A DNA stretch of 64,000 nt from JBMNCQ01 sp049366715 (GTDB taxonomy: Bacteria; Bacillota; Peptococcia; Peptococcales; BICA1-8). Shown one piece after another: positions 17,721 through 25,614 of the stretch. The first letter of the stretch is position 1, and every line of letters begins with the position of its first letter. The notes below the pieces were generated by a model, which had not been told where the DNA came from, did no database searches, and saw only the letters and a list, made by a program, of their open reading frames with translations. The stretch covers positions 62,001-126,000 of the forward strand of contig JBMNCQ010000048.1 of the NCBI GenBank assembly GCA_049366715.1, written 5' to 3'. A program made the translations under genes and the position numbers.

Positions 17721-17945
17721 CTCTGCTTGCCTTCCGTCATAGAATTTTAATCTATAACCAGCCAGCAAAAAGGCTTCTTGCGAATTTTTGAAATATTTTA
17801 TAATCTTTTAATAATTTATTTCTACAAATATCTTGTGTCTCCTGCCGGCTAATATTAGAATAATTTATTAAAAGCATCTCTTTTTCTAATAGATTTAATT
17901 ACCTTTATCATAGACAAGCTGTCGGGCAATAATTCTTGCTTGACC

Positions 17946-17970
17946 AAAAAACCTCCCAGCACCTGGGAGG
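17946..17970 (-). terminator. Terminator after tRNA-Gly
   Basis: Perfect 8-bp stem CCTCCCAG/CTGGGAGG with a 3-base loop, followed on the minus strand by TTTTTTGG. It starts 22 bases beyond the tRNA 3' end. Confidence 0.93.
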
Positions 17971-17991
17971 CTATGATTCAGCATATGTAAC

Positions 17992-18067
17992 TGGAGCGGA
18001 CGACGGGGCTCGAACCCGCAACCCTCGGCTTGGGAAGCCGATACTCTACCAATTGAGCTACGTCCGC
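17992..18067 (-). tRNA. tRNA-Gly (anticodon CCC)
   Basis: 76 bases including an encoded CCA. Acceptor stem GCGGACG/CGTCCGC, D-arm AGCTCAATTGGTAGAG, anticodon loop TTCCCAA and T-arm GGGTTCGAGCCC are all present. It has its own terminator and stands alone. Confidence 0.96.
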
Positions 18068-18422
18068 CTATTTTACCAGCTTTTTTAAGCAAAAGCTAAT
18101 TAAGGAGCTTCGGCCTGATTCATTTCTATATTACATATTATACTCAATTTTTTAACTTAAGCAAATAAAATCTATTTCCAAAAAATCAGCATAACTTCCT
18201 GGGAGATCACCAGATAAAAAAGCGACAGGTCTAAAATCCTGCCACTTTTACATGTATTTATAGGCTCTCTATTTGTATTTACCTGCCAAAAAGGCTCACT
18301 AATTTCATATTTCTTTATACCATTTTAGCCAAACTGACATTCCAGGATTTTGCAAGAAAACCTGACCGGCATCACTATGCTTCCTATGCCGGAGATGATG
18401 AAAACAGCACCTTATCCCTGAT
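18068..18422. other. Gene-free stretch between the ABC-F gene and tRNA-Gly
   Basis: AT-rich. Holds the probable ABC-F terminator (18215-18245) and presumably the tRNA-Gly promoter. No small gene seen. Confidence 0.5.
18215..18245 (-). terminator. Probable terminator downstream of the ABC-F gene
   Basis: On the minus strand an 8-bp stem (GTGGCAGG with CCTGTCGC, two G-U pairs) and an 8-base loop precede a TTTTTTTATC run. It is about 180 bases past the stop codon. Confidence 0.72.
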
Positions 18423-20321
18423 TTATTTACTTTTCTCATATTCCTCGATGATCAGAGACAATTCTATCCAACGCTCCATAACCTGCTCCAGTTCTGCTTC
18501 CACCTGTTTCTGCTCCGCATATAATTTCTGCAGCAGCTCATAATCGCAGGCCGCGTGGGAGATGCCTTCTTTTAACTCCTTATTTTTATCTTCCAAAACA
18601 GAAATACGTTCTTCGATTTCATCCCAGTCCCGCTGTTCTTTAAAGGATAGTTTTCTGGGCCGGTCCTTTCTGGAAGAAGGGGTTTTAAGGCTTTTATCTT
18701 CTTTAATTTTACCCGTGTCTTTTTTTTCTTTGCCGGCTTCCAGATATTCCAGATAGCTGCCGATAAAAGGCTCAACCTTACCACCACCTGTAAAGACCAG
18801 CAATTTATCTACCACTTTGTCTAAGAAATAGCGGTCATGAGAAACGGTGATAACCACACCGGGATAACCGTCCAGATAATCTTCTAAAATTGTTAAAGTC
18901 TCTATATCCAGATCATTGGTGGGCTCATCTAAAAACAAAACATTAGGTTCCTCAATAAGTATTCTCAGTAAGTACAAGCGCCGCCGCTCCCCGCCGGACA
19001 ATTTACGGATATATGTCCACTGCATATCCCGGCGAAACAGGAATTTCTCCAGCATTTGTTGTGCTGTTATCAAATGACCGTCTCTCGTCTTAACGATCTC
19101 CGCCCCTTCTCGGAGATACTCAATCACTCTTAAATCAGGATTCATATCAACATAGTCCTGGGTATAATAGCCTATCTTTACCGTTTGTCCCTTATCCACC
19201 ACACCTGAATCAGGACGGACACACCCGGCCAGTATGTTTAGCAATGTTGTTTTACCTGTGCCGTTAGGCCCGATAATCCCCAGCCTTTCACCCGGTACGA
19301 TTAAATAACTAAAGTCTTTGATCAGTAACTTATCCCCGTAACTTTTGGTCAGATTATTCAGCTCAAATACTTTTTTACCCAAGCGGCTGGCCATTAAGGC
19401 TATATCCAACTTTTCCTTTTCAATATCTTTTTCCTGGTTTTTTATCTCCGCAATTCTCTCAATACGGGCTTTTTGCTTGGTTGTTCTGGCCCTGGCCCCC
19501 CGCCGCAGCCAGGCCAATTCTTTACGAAGGAGATTTTCTCTTTTCTTCTCACCGGACCTTTCCTGTTCCTCCCGTAGTGCTTTTCCCTCCAGAAACACTT
19601 CATAGTTGCCTTCATAGCTGTAGATTCTGCCTTGATCCAGTTCTAAAATCCGATTTGTTACCCGGTTCAGAAAATAGCGGTCGTGGGTTACCACGAAAAG
19701 AGCTCCTTTATAATTTGCCAGGAACTCTTCCAGCCACTCAATCATTTCATTATCTAAATGGTTGGTGGGCTCATCAAGAAGCAGCAAATCCGCCGGTTGG
19801 ATCAGAGCCCTGGCAATAGCGACCCTTTTCTTTTGCCCTCCCGACAAATCTTTTACTGGCCGGAAGTAATCTTTTATCCCTAAACGGTTGAGGACCGTCT
19901 TAGCCATTGTACCGGCATCCCAGGCATCTAAGGCATCCATCTCCTGCTGTAAAAGGGACAGTTTGCGCTGTTTACCTGCGTCTTCCGGGGCATTTTCCAG
20001 TTCTTTTACTGCCCGCTCAAAATTCCTTAAGACTTTCATTAAAGAAGAATCCCCGTAATAAATCTGCTCCAATACCGTTAATTCTTCAGCCAAAACCGGA
20101 TGCTGGGGCAAATATTCAACATGAAATTGATTGGCATGAGTTACCTGCCCTTTTTCTCCGCTCTCCAGACCGGCAATAATTTTTAATAATGTAGTTTTCC
20201 CTGCACCGTTAACTCCGATCAAACCTATCCGCTGTCTCTCCGCAATTGTAAAGGAAATATTTTCGAACAGCTTTTTTTCACCATAGGACTTTACTAAATT
20301 TTCAATGCTTAAAATACTCAT
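18423..20321 (-). CDS. ABC-F family ATPase (Uup/YdiF-like)
   Basis: About 632 residues with two ABC ATPase domains and no membrane segments. First domain: Walker A GVNGAGKTT, signature LSGGQKKRVAIARAL, Walker B LLLLDEPTNHLDN. A charged linker follows (about 240-310). Second domain: GPNGTGKTT, LSGGERRRLYLLRIL, VLFLDEPTNDLD. The C-terminal 100 residues form a Lys/Glu-rich coiled coil like the DNA/RNA-binding tail of Uup. I choose the ATG at 20321 because GAAAGG lies 8 bases upstream; seven upstream in-frame codons include the ribosome site. ABC-F proteins act on the ribosome; the exact subfamily function is not known from sequence. Confidence 0.92.
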   Translation of the reverse strand: MSILSIENLVKSYGEKKLFENISFTIAERQRIGLIGVNGAGKTTLLKIIAGLESGEKGQVTHANQFHVEYLPQHPVLAEELTVLEQIYYGDSSLMKVLRNFERAVKELENAPEDAGKQRKLSLLQQEMDALDAWDAGTMAKTVLNRLGIKDYFRPVKDLSGGQKKRVAIARALIQPADLLLLDEPTNHLDNEMIEWLEEFLANYKGALFVVTHDRYFLNRVTNRILELDQGRIYSYEGNYEVFLEGKALREEQERSGEKKRENLLRKELAWLRRGARARTTKQKARIERIAEIKNQEKDIEKEKLDIALMASRLGKKVFELNNLTKSYGDKLLIKDFSYLIVPGERLGIIGPNGTGKTTLLNILAGCVRPDSGVVDKGQTVKIGYYTQDYVDMNPDLRVIEYLREGAEIVKTRDGHLITAQQMLEKFLFRRDMQWTYIRKLSGGERRRLYLLRILIEEPNVLFLDEPTNDLDIETLTILEDYLDGYPGVVITVSHDRYFLDKVVDKLLVFTGGGKVEPFIGSYLEYLEAGKEKKDTGKIKEDKSLKTPSSRKDRPRKLSFKEQRDWDEIEERISVLEDKNKELKEGISHAACDYELLQKLYAEQKQVEAELEQVMERWIELSLIIEEYEKSK

Positions 20322-20456
20322 TTTAAAAACCTTTCTCAGCAAAATACTCTGTTTATCCTGATAACTAAGCAGTTTTATTAATCATTCTAACATATATCCG
20401 GCCATAAGTGACTAATGATCGGCCAAGACCGGTTATCTATTCCGGGGCCTAAATAC

Positions 20457-20492
20457 GAAAAGACTAGTTACCAAATCGTAACTAGTCTTTTC
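20457..20492 (-). terminator. Terminator of the six-tRNA operon
   Basis: Perfect 15-bp stem GAAAAGACTAGTTAC/GTAACTAGTCTTTTC with a 6-base loop, immediately after the CCA of tRNA-Phe. The stem itself ends in a T-rich strand. Confidence 0.9.
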
Positions 20493-20493
20493 C

Positions 20494-20569
<76 letters not shown>

Positions 20570-20574
20570 AAATA

Positions 20575-20650
20575 TGGCGGAGCTGACGGGAATCGAACCC
20601 GCGGTCTTCGGCGTGACAGGCCGACATGTTAACCGCTACACCACAGCTCC
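20575..20650 (-). tRNA. tRNA-Asp (anticodon GTC)
   Basis: Acceptor GGAGCTG/CAGCTCC, anticodon stem TCGGC/GCCGA with loop CTGTCAC, T-arm GGGTTCGATTCCC and an encoded CCA. Separated from tRNA-Phe by five bases. Confidence 0.96.
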
Positions 20651-20653
20651 ATG

Positions 20654-20688
20654 CTGGAAGTTAGCTATTAGAAATTGGAAATTAGATT
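20654..20688. repeat. Heptad repeat tract (TTAGAAA type), five units
   Basis: Five 7-base units in register: CTGGAAG, TTAGCTA, TTAGAAA, TTGGAAA, TTAGATT. It lies directly 5' of tRNA-Asp and faces an inverted partner tract at 20721-20755 across a plus-strand terminator hairpin. Confidence 0.6.
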
Positions 20689-20695
20689 TATCGTG

Positions 20696-20719
20696 ACAAA
20701 TCATCAGATTTGTTTTTTT
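20696..20719 (+). terminator. Plus-strand terminator-like hairpin inside the minus-strand tRNA operon
   Basis: ACAAATC-ATCA-GATTTGT followed by TTTTTT on the plus strand. No plus-strand gene ends here. It sits between two inverted heptad tracts in the Asp-Glu spacer, so it may belong to a small inserted element. Confidence 0.6.
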
Positions 20720-20720
20720 G

Positions 20721-20755
20721 CTAACCTCTAACTTCAAACCCCTAACCTCTAAGTG
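20721..20755. repeat. Heptad repeat tract (CTAACCT type), about five units
   Basis: Units CTAACCT, CTAACTT, CAAACCC, CTAACCT, CTAAGTG. The last unit runs into the CCA end of tRNA-Glu. Read on the minus strand the units are TTAGAGG-like, so the tract is inverted relative to that at 20654-20688. Confidence 0.6.
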
Positions 20756-20828
20756 GTGACCCATAGGGGACTCGAACCCCTGTTACCGCCGTGAAAGGGC
20801 GGTGTCTTAACCGCTTGACCAATGGGCC
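20754..20828 (-). tRNA. tRNA-Glu (anticodon TTC), copy 2 in the operon
   Basis: Acceptor GGCCCAT with ATGGGTC (G-U at the second pair, as usual in tRNA-Glu), anticodon stem CCGCC/GGCGG, loop CTTTCAC, encoded CCA. Confidence 0.95.
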
Positions 20829-20833
20829 TTATT

Positions 20834-20868
20834 AAGTTACTAGTTACTAGTGATTAGTGACTAGTTAG
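20834..20868. repeat. Heptad repeat tract (TAGTNAC type), five units
   Basis: Units AAGTTAC, TAGTTAC, TAGTGAT, TAGTGAC, TAGTTAG in perfect 7-base register. It starts 6 bases 5' of tRNA-Glu on the minus strand, the same relation to a downstream gene as the tracts at 27815, 36439 and 39351. Confidence 0.8.
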
Positions 20869-20878
20869 CAGCAAAGTC

Positions 20879-20899
20879 GAGGCCGAGATTTTCGGCCTC
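20879..20899 (-). other. Processing-type hairpin downstream of tRNA-Val
   Basis: 8-bp stem GAGGCCGA/TCGGCCTC with a 5-base loop, 12 bases beyond the tRNA-Val 3' end. There is no T-run, so full termination is unlikely; it may be a processing or attenuation hairpin inside the operon. Confidence 0.5.
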
Positions 20900-20910
20900 A
20901 AACTTCCTTT

Positions 20911-20986
20911 TGGTGGGCGATGACAGGATCGAACTGCCGACCCCCTGCTTGTAAGGCAGGTGCTCTCCCAGCTGAGCTAATCGCCC
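20911..20986 (-). tRNA. tRNA-Val (anticodon TAC)
   Basis: Acceptor GGGCGAT/ATCGCCC, D-arm AGCTCAGCTGGGAGAG, anticodon loop CTTACAA, encoded CCA. Confidence 0.96.
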
Positions 20987-20989
20987 CTA

Positions 20990-21024
20990 TTCGAAGTTCG
21001 AAACTAGAAATTCGAACCTCGAAG
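20990..21024. repeat. Heptad repeat tract (TTCGAAN type), five units
   Basis: Units TTCGAAG, TTCGAAA, CTAGAAA, TTCGAAC, CTCGAAG fill almost the whole spacer between tRNA-Val and the next tRNA-Glu. Confidence 0.75.
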
Positions 21025-21025
21025 G

Positions 21026-21102
21026 TGGTGACGCGTACGGGATTCGAACCCGTGGATGCCAGCGTGAAAGGCTGGTGAGTTAAGCCGCTTCTCCAACGCG
21101 CC
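21026..21102 (-). tRNA. tRNA-Glu (anticodon TTC), copy 1 in the operon
   Basis: Acceptor GGCGCGT with ACGCGTC, anticodon stem CCAGC/GCTGG, loop CTTTCAC, T-arm GGGTTCGAATCCC, encoded CCA. It is 77 bases, with a longer D-loop than the other tRNA-Glu, from which it clearly differs in the stems, so it is not a recent duplicate. Confidence 0.92.
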
Positions 21103-21164
21103 ACATTGCTAGTGATAACCAGTAGAGAAATAATTTATATTAGTCTCAAAGCCGGGGACGGGAT

Positions 21165-21199
21165 TTCTAACTTCCGGCCGCCAGCTTCTCACTTCTAAC
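21165..21199. repeat. Heptad repeat tract (TTCTAAC type), five units
   Basis: Units TTCTAAC, TTCCGGC, CGCCAGC, TTCTCAC, TTCTAAC lie just after the 3' end of tRNA-Lys (minus strand) in the Lys-Glu spacer. Confidence 0.6.
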
Positions 21200-21200
21200 T

Positions 21201-21276
21201 TGGTGAGCCATCCGCGACTCGAACGCGGGACACCCTGATTAAAAGTCAGGTGCTCTGCCAACTGAGCTAATGGCTC
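21201..21276 (-). tRNA. tRNA-Lys (anticodon TTT)
   Basis: Acceptor GAGCCAT/ATGGCTC, D-arm AGCTCAGTTGGCAGAG, anticodon loop CTTTTAA, encoded CCA. It is the first tRNA of the operon Lys-Glu-Val-Glu-Asp-Phe. Confidence 0.96.
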
Positions 21277-21340
21277 ATTTTTTCGTCTCACATTTGTATA
21301 TTCTACTAGGGATAAGCTATAAAGTCAAGGGGAATATTTG

Positions 21341-22543
21341 TTAATTACGATTATCTTTGTCTCCAGCCTCATAAACTTTTAGCCATACTTCCTTGAGAGG
21401 CAGACCTGTTTTTTTGGCTATTGCTTTGCAATCCTCATATTCCGGCTTAATGTTTAAGATTTTTTCTCCCATTTTGCCCAGTTTGACCGTGACTTCTCCC
21501 CAGGGCGTATTTATCCTTTTATATTCCTTAGTTAATTTCACCCTTTGGACGGGAGATATTCTTAAACCAAGAGTAGTCGTTTCCTGCAGAAGAACATCGA
21601 TAATCGGAGTATGGTCGGTTAGATTGCTGGTAACGGATACTAACGTACCGGGGCGGTTTTTTTTCATCTGGACCGGCATATAATAGACATCAACAGCTCC
21701 CGCTGCAAACAATTTATCCATTAAATAATCATAAAACTCCGGATTCATATCATCAATATTTGTTTCAATGATCACTGATTGATCTTTTTCGGTATTTTCC
21801 GGCTCTTCACCTAATGTTAACCTAAGAACGTTAGGTACTGCTAAATCCCATGTCCCTGCACCATATGCGACTTTTTTTATTTTTAACAGCGGCTGTGCAC
21901 CAAAATAATCCGTCAGGGTTGTTATTATTGCTGCACCGGTAGGTGTCACAAGCTCTCCCTTTACTTCATTGGAATAAGTAAGAGCATCTGTTAATAATTC
22001 GGCTGTGGCAGGAGCAGGAATAGGCATTAAGCCGTGGGCACATTTTACCGTACCCTGCCCAACGTTTAAAGGTGAGGAGTAAACCTTTGTGATCCCAAGC
22101 TTATAAATGCCGTAAGCTGCCCCCACGATATCCACGATGGCATCAACGGCGCCCACTTCATGGAAATGTACTTTTTCTAAGGTTGTGCCATGAACCTTTG
22201 CTTCCGACCGGGCTAATTTCCGGAAAATCTTTAATGCTAAATCTTTAACATCCTGCGGAATATCCCCTTGCATGATTATTTCTTCAATATGATGCAGATG
22301 CCGGTGAGGTTGATCCTCCGTCACCACCACATCAAAATGCTTGGCACTAATGCCTTGCTTGACGACATCTTTAAATTCTATCTCATATCCTGTAATGGGC
22401 ATTTTAGCTAAAAATTCTTGCAAATCTGCTAACTCCAGACCTGCAGCTATAAATGAACCCAAGATCATATTTCCGCTGATACCTGAATTACATGTAAAAT
22501 AAGCTGTTGCCAATTTTTTCACAATCCTTTCTTTAATTACCAC
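21341..22543 (-). CDS. larC: LarC, nickel-inserting protein of nickel-pincer cofactor synthesis
   Basis: Up to 400 residues. LarC puts nickel into the pincer nucleotide used by lactate racemase-type enzymes. Marks: N-terminal CNSGISGNMILGSFIAAG, KVHFHEVGAVDAIVDIVGA, NIDDMNPEFYDYLMDKL and VYYMPVQMKKNRPGTLV. It is one uninterrupted frame rather than the frameshifted larC1/larC2 of lactobacilli. The start is uncertain: the upstream GTG at 22543 has no clear ribosome site, and AGAAAGG at about 22530 better fits an in-frame GTG or TTG 7-10 codons later. It follows larB by 108 bases. Confidence 0.92.
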   Translation of the reverse strand: MVIKERIVKKLATAYFTCNSGISGNMILGSFIAAGLELADLQEFLAKMPITGYEIEFKDVVKQGISAKHFDVVVTEDQPHRHLHHIEEIIMQGDIPQDVKDLALKIFRKLARSEAKVHGTTLEKVHFHEVGAVDAIVDIVGAAYGIYKLGITKVYSSPLNVGQGTVKCAHGLMPIPAPATAELLTDALTYSNEVKGELVTPTGAAIITTLTDYFGAQPLLKIKKVAYGAGTWDLAVPNVLRLTLGEEPENTEKDQSVIIETNIDDMNPEFYDYLMDKLFAAGAVDVYYMPVQMKKNRPGTLVSVTSNLTDHTPIIDVLLQETTTLGLRISPVQRVKLTKEYKRINTPWGEVTVKLGKMGEKILNIKPEYEDCKAIAKKTGLPLKEVWLKVYEAGDKDNRN

Positions 22544-22651
22544 TTAGTTAAAACAGACACCCATTAAGTTACCGGTGATTGATAACGGCCCGGAAAAATC
22601 GGTCATCCAAAGAGTTAAGCTGTTATGTATGATCTTCTTCATTTACTTTAC

Positions 22652-23401
22652 TCATACCGCGTTAATAAGGCTTGCCAGACGGGCAGCTCCAAAACCGTTA
22701 TCTATATTCACTACCCCTACTCCTGCCGCACAACTGTTAAGCATTGCCAAAAGGGCAGCCAAACCGTTAAAGCTGGCACCATATCCTACACTTGTGGGAA
22801 CGGCAATGACAGGCACATTTACCAGACCGCCCACAACGCTGGCCAAAGCCCCTTCCATGCCCGCTACTACAATTAAAACCCGGGCTTGATTTAATTTATC
22901 CGCCTGTGCCAGTAATCTATGGATACCTGCTACTCCCACATCATAAATCCTTTCTACCTTATTGCCGAATGCTTCCGCTGTTACGACAGCTTCCTCAGCA
23001 ACGGGCAGGTCGGCGGTACCGGCGCTGACGACCAGAATAGTTCCCTTACCTGTTATTTCTGTATCCTGATGAACTTTGACGATCCTGGCCAATTCATAAT
23101 ACCGGGCATCGGGAATAACTTCTTTAACCGCCTGATAGACTTTTTCATCAGCCCTGGTAGCTAAGATGCTTTTTTTACTGTGTTCCGCCAGAACTTTGAC
23201 GATTTCTTTTACCTGCTCCGGTGTCTTACCCTGACTGAAAACCACTTCCGGATGACTTTGCCGCAGTTCTCTATGAAAATCTACTTTCGCAAAATCCAAA
23301 TCCTTAAATGGCAGCTCCTTTAATTGCCGGACTCCTTGGTCAATTGATACGGTACCGTTTTTAATATGCTTTAATAAATTCCGTAAATCTTTTTCCTGCA
23401 T
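22652..23401 (-). CDS. larB: LarB, carboxylase/hydrolase of nickel-pincer cofactor synthesis
   Basis: A 249-residue protein related to PurE. LarB carboxylates and hydrolyses nicotinic acid adenine dinucleotide, the first step of the pathway. The C-terminal PurE-like part has VSAGTADLPVAEEA, VAGMEGALASVVGG, VIAVPTSVGYGAS and NIDNGFGAARLAS. The start ATG overlaps the end of larE with GGAGG just before it, so the two are translationally coupled. No larA-type racemase is in the window. Confidence 0.94.
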   Translation of the reverse strand: MQEKDLRNLLKHIKNGTVSIDQGVRQLKELPFKDLDFAKVDFHRELRQSHPEVVFSQGKTPEQVKEIVKVLAEHSKKSILATRADEKVYQAVKEVIPDARYYELARIVKVHQDTEITGKGTILVVSAGTADLPVAEEAVVTAEAFGNKVERIYDVGVAGIHRLLAQADKLNQARVLIVVAGMEGALASVVGGLVNVPVIAVPTSVGYGASFNGLAALLAMLNSCAAGVGVVNIDNGFGAARLASLINAV

Positions 23402-23405
23402 TCAT

Positions 23406-24215
23406 TTAACCTCCAAATTGATTCATACTTCCTGTCCGGTAACCGAATAAATCTAAAGCAGTATACTTAAATCCCAATTGGGCTACTAACATCTCATGGA
23501 TTGAATTTTTTAGCTCAATTATTTTAGTAAAGCTGTTTTCGTCAACTTCAATTCGTGCCAAACCATTATGATCCCTAACCCTGACAACATTTAGCGAAAG
23601 CTCCTGCTTTAAATACTTTTCCGCTGCCATCACCCTGGCCAGCTTGGCGGCAGTCAGCTCGGTATGAAAAGGAATTCTGGTGGCTAAGCAAGGCTCTGAT
23701 GGTTTGTTCCAAACTTCCAAGCCTAATTCCCGGGCAAGCTTTCTGATCTCATTTTTATTCAGTCCGACTTCTTCCAAGGGACTGGCTATTCCTAATTCTT
23801 GAACTGCTTTCAAGCCGGGACGGTAATCTTTTAAATCATCAACATTTGACCCCTCCACCACCACCGCAATATTCCTTTCTTTGGCAAGATTAAGCATAGC
23901 CTGAAACCTTGCTTTTTTACAATGGTAACAACGATCCTCAGGATTTTTTCGAACTAGAGGATTATCTAAATCATTCAACTCAAAAATTACATGCTCAGCT
24001 TCCAGATGCTTGGCCAAATTAACGGCGCTTTCTTTTTCTTCCGGAGTATTTAAAGGAGAATCCGCTGTTACCGCCAAAACCCGGGAACCGAGAACATCCT
24101 GGGCTGCCTTTAATAATAAAGCACTGTCCACCCCTCCGGAAAAAGCAACTAAAACACTGTCTTTATTTTTAAACCACTCTTTTAATTGATCCAGCTTCTT
24201 ATCCACAAAGTCCAA
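23406..24215 (-). CDS. larE: LarE, ATP-dependent sulfur transferase of nickel-pincer cofactor synthesis
   Basis: A 269-residue PP-loop protein: ATP pyrophosphatase loop VAFSGGVDSALLLKAA (about 23-38) and EGSNVDDLKDYRPG (about 119-132). The cofactor-sulfur site region is WNKPSEPCLATRIPF: Cys in PCLATR is the cysteine that sacrifices its sulfur in the single-cysteine LarE type. CYHCKKARF adds two further cysteines. First gene of larE-larB-larC. Confidence 0.94.
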   Translation of the reverse strand: MDFVDKKLDQLKEWFKNKDSVLVAFSGGVDSALLLKAAQDVLGSRVLAVTADSPLNTPEEKESAVNLAKHLEAEHVIFELNDLDNPLVRKNPEDRCYHCKKARFQAMLNLAKERNIAVVVEGSNVDDLKDYRPGLKAVQELGIASPLEEVGLNKNEIRKLARELGLEVWNKPSEPCLATRIPFHTELTAAKLARVMAAEKYLKQELSLNVVRVRDHNGLARIEVDENSFTKIIELKNSIHEMLVAQLGFKYTALDLFGYRTGSMNQFGG

Positions 24216-24591
24216 CCTTCTTCCTGATCCTGAATTTTCAACTTACAGGCATCTGTCTTCTCTAAACAAAATAACCACAAAGCCTGGCAAGAACCAACCT
24301 TCATGGTTTAAGTTACTTTCTTAATATTAAGAACCCCCCCTGACAGAACCGGCTGCATCAAAGGATAAAATCAGCAACAGCTATAAACCATAGCTGCAGC
24401 TTATGAATAGAAAACCTTCATGGTTTCTTTATGATAATTTTAAATATATTCCGATCATTAGTCAACAATGTTGTAAATACCATGGAAAAAAGACAGTTTA
24501 TCAATAGGTTAGTATGAAACTTATTTTGCAAAGGAATAACCAGACTTGTAAACAACACCCTCTATAAAAACAGCTGATTTTCACCTGCTAT
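24216..24591. promoter_or_regulatory. Upstream region of the lar operon with two similar small inverted repeats
   Basis: AACC-TTCAT-GGTT (24296-24308) and AAACC-TTCAT-GGTTT (24412-24426) are 116 bases apart, both in the 376-base region upstream of larE. They could be two copies of an operator. No gene is seen in this stretch. Confidence 0.4.
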
Positions 24592-25134
24592 CTATACAAG
24601 TTTAACCCTGGTCGTTGTAATTTTCCCATTGATTTTACTAAGGTTTTTAATCTTAAGTGTAGGGTTATTAACGCCATATTCAGCCATAATATCCTCTAGA
24701 ACTTTTAATTCGTTTCTTTTAATTACCACTTCGATCTTATACCGCTTGGCGCCGTTATAACCCCGTGCCAGGTAATCATTTACCGTATAGCCTTCTTTTC
24801 TAAGTTGTTTCGCAATTTTTATCATTTTATCTTTATTAGATAAAAATACATCTACCTCTAAAATTCCTAAAGCAAGCTTTTCTTCAATTTTATTACCTAT
24901 AAAGACTCCTAATGTCTTACCTAATGCGTATGCAACGATAAAGTGCGCTCCATCTGAACTTGTCACTTTAGAAACAATAGCTGCAAAAATCACAGCATCC
25001 ATAAATACCAGAATATAAACGGGGTTCATAATTTTCTTAGATATCAAAATTGTTTTTAATGTTGCTAGGATATTGGTAAAAGCCGTTATTAAAAATAAAC
25101 CTGCCAAAGTTAATATGACATTTCCTATTATCAT
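24592..25134 (-). CDS. UPF0316/DUF2179 family membrane protein
   Basis: A 180-residue protein. Three membrane helices fill the first 95 residues (including LFLITAFTNILATLKTI). A soluble alpha/beta DUF2179 domain follows (about 100-165, GILEVDVFLSNKDKMIKIAKQL and GYTVNDYLARGYNGAKRYKIEVVIKR). Function is unknown in the family. It is a single gene with a strong hairpin about 80 bases upstream. Confidence 0.85.
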   Translation of the reverse strand: MIIGNVILTLAGLFLITAFTNILATLKTILISKKIMNPVYILVFMDAVIFAAIVSKVTSSDGAHFIVAYALGKTLGVFIGNKIEEKLALGILEVDVFLSNKDKMIKIAKQLRKEGYTVNDYLARGYNGAKRYKIEVVIKRNELKVLEDIMAEYGVNNPTLKIKNLSKINGKITTTRVKLV

Positions 25135-25215
25135 ACATCTCCTTATAAATATTTATTAGTATCTTGTTCCTTTTAGCTATGGCGGGATATTTATTTCTAT
25201 ATAATAAATATAAAA

Positions 25216-25237
25216 GCTAACATGAAAACATGTTAGC
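25216..25237 (-). other. Orphan 9-bp hairpin upstream of the UPF0316 gene
   Basis: Perfect stem GCTAACATG/CATGTTAGC with a 4-base loop, followed on the minus strand by TTTTATATTTATT. No annotated minus-strand gene ends here, so it may end an unseen small transcript or act in the leader of the gene at 24592-25134. The rest of 25240-25520 is AT-rich with nothing recognisable. Confidence 0.45.
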
Positions 25238-25529
25238 AAATAATAACTTATTTAAATACCATAACTACATTATCTTTAAAGTAAACGATGTACTTAATTG
25301 ATCGATAGGAATCTTCAGCACAAAAATTATTACATTTAATGATCTGAATGGCAAAAATAAAATTTTATATTTATATCTAGAATAAAATGAAAATCCTGTT
25401 TTAAGAATAATACTATTACTTAACAAGCTCTATTCTGAACAAACTAACTTTTTTATTGTATCAGAAGTGTTAAATATCTGCAAGTTTTTTTATTATCTTA
25501 TTTTTCAGCACTTAATTATCTCTATTTCC

Positions 25530-25590
25530 TTGACTTTGTTTGCAAAAATATGATAAAATTTTTGTTTTGCATAAAAATCGCTGATATGAT
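25530..25590 (+). promoter_or_regulatory. Possible promoters of the CarD-like gene
   Basis: TTGACT (25530-25535) with GATAAA (25552-25557), spacer 16, and TTGTTT (25562-25567) with TATGAT (25585-25590), spacer 17. Confidence 0.45.
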
Positions 25591-25614
25591 ATACTTATTA
25601 AGGTCTACTAGGAG

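Noticed and set aside
17640..17890. Known riboswitch (c-di-GMP, fluoride, guanidine, preQ1) in the sdhC leader
   Set aside because: I looked for the core conserved bases of these classes and did not find them; only the terminator-like hairpin is firm.
21026..21102. Duplicate tRNA-Glu as a recent duplication
   Set aside because: The two tRNA-Glu genes differ in acceptor and anticodon stems and in D-loop length, so they are not a recent copy pair.
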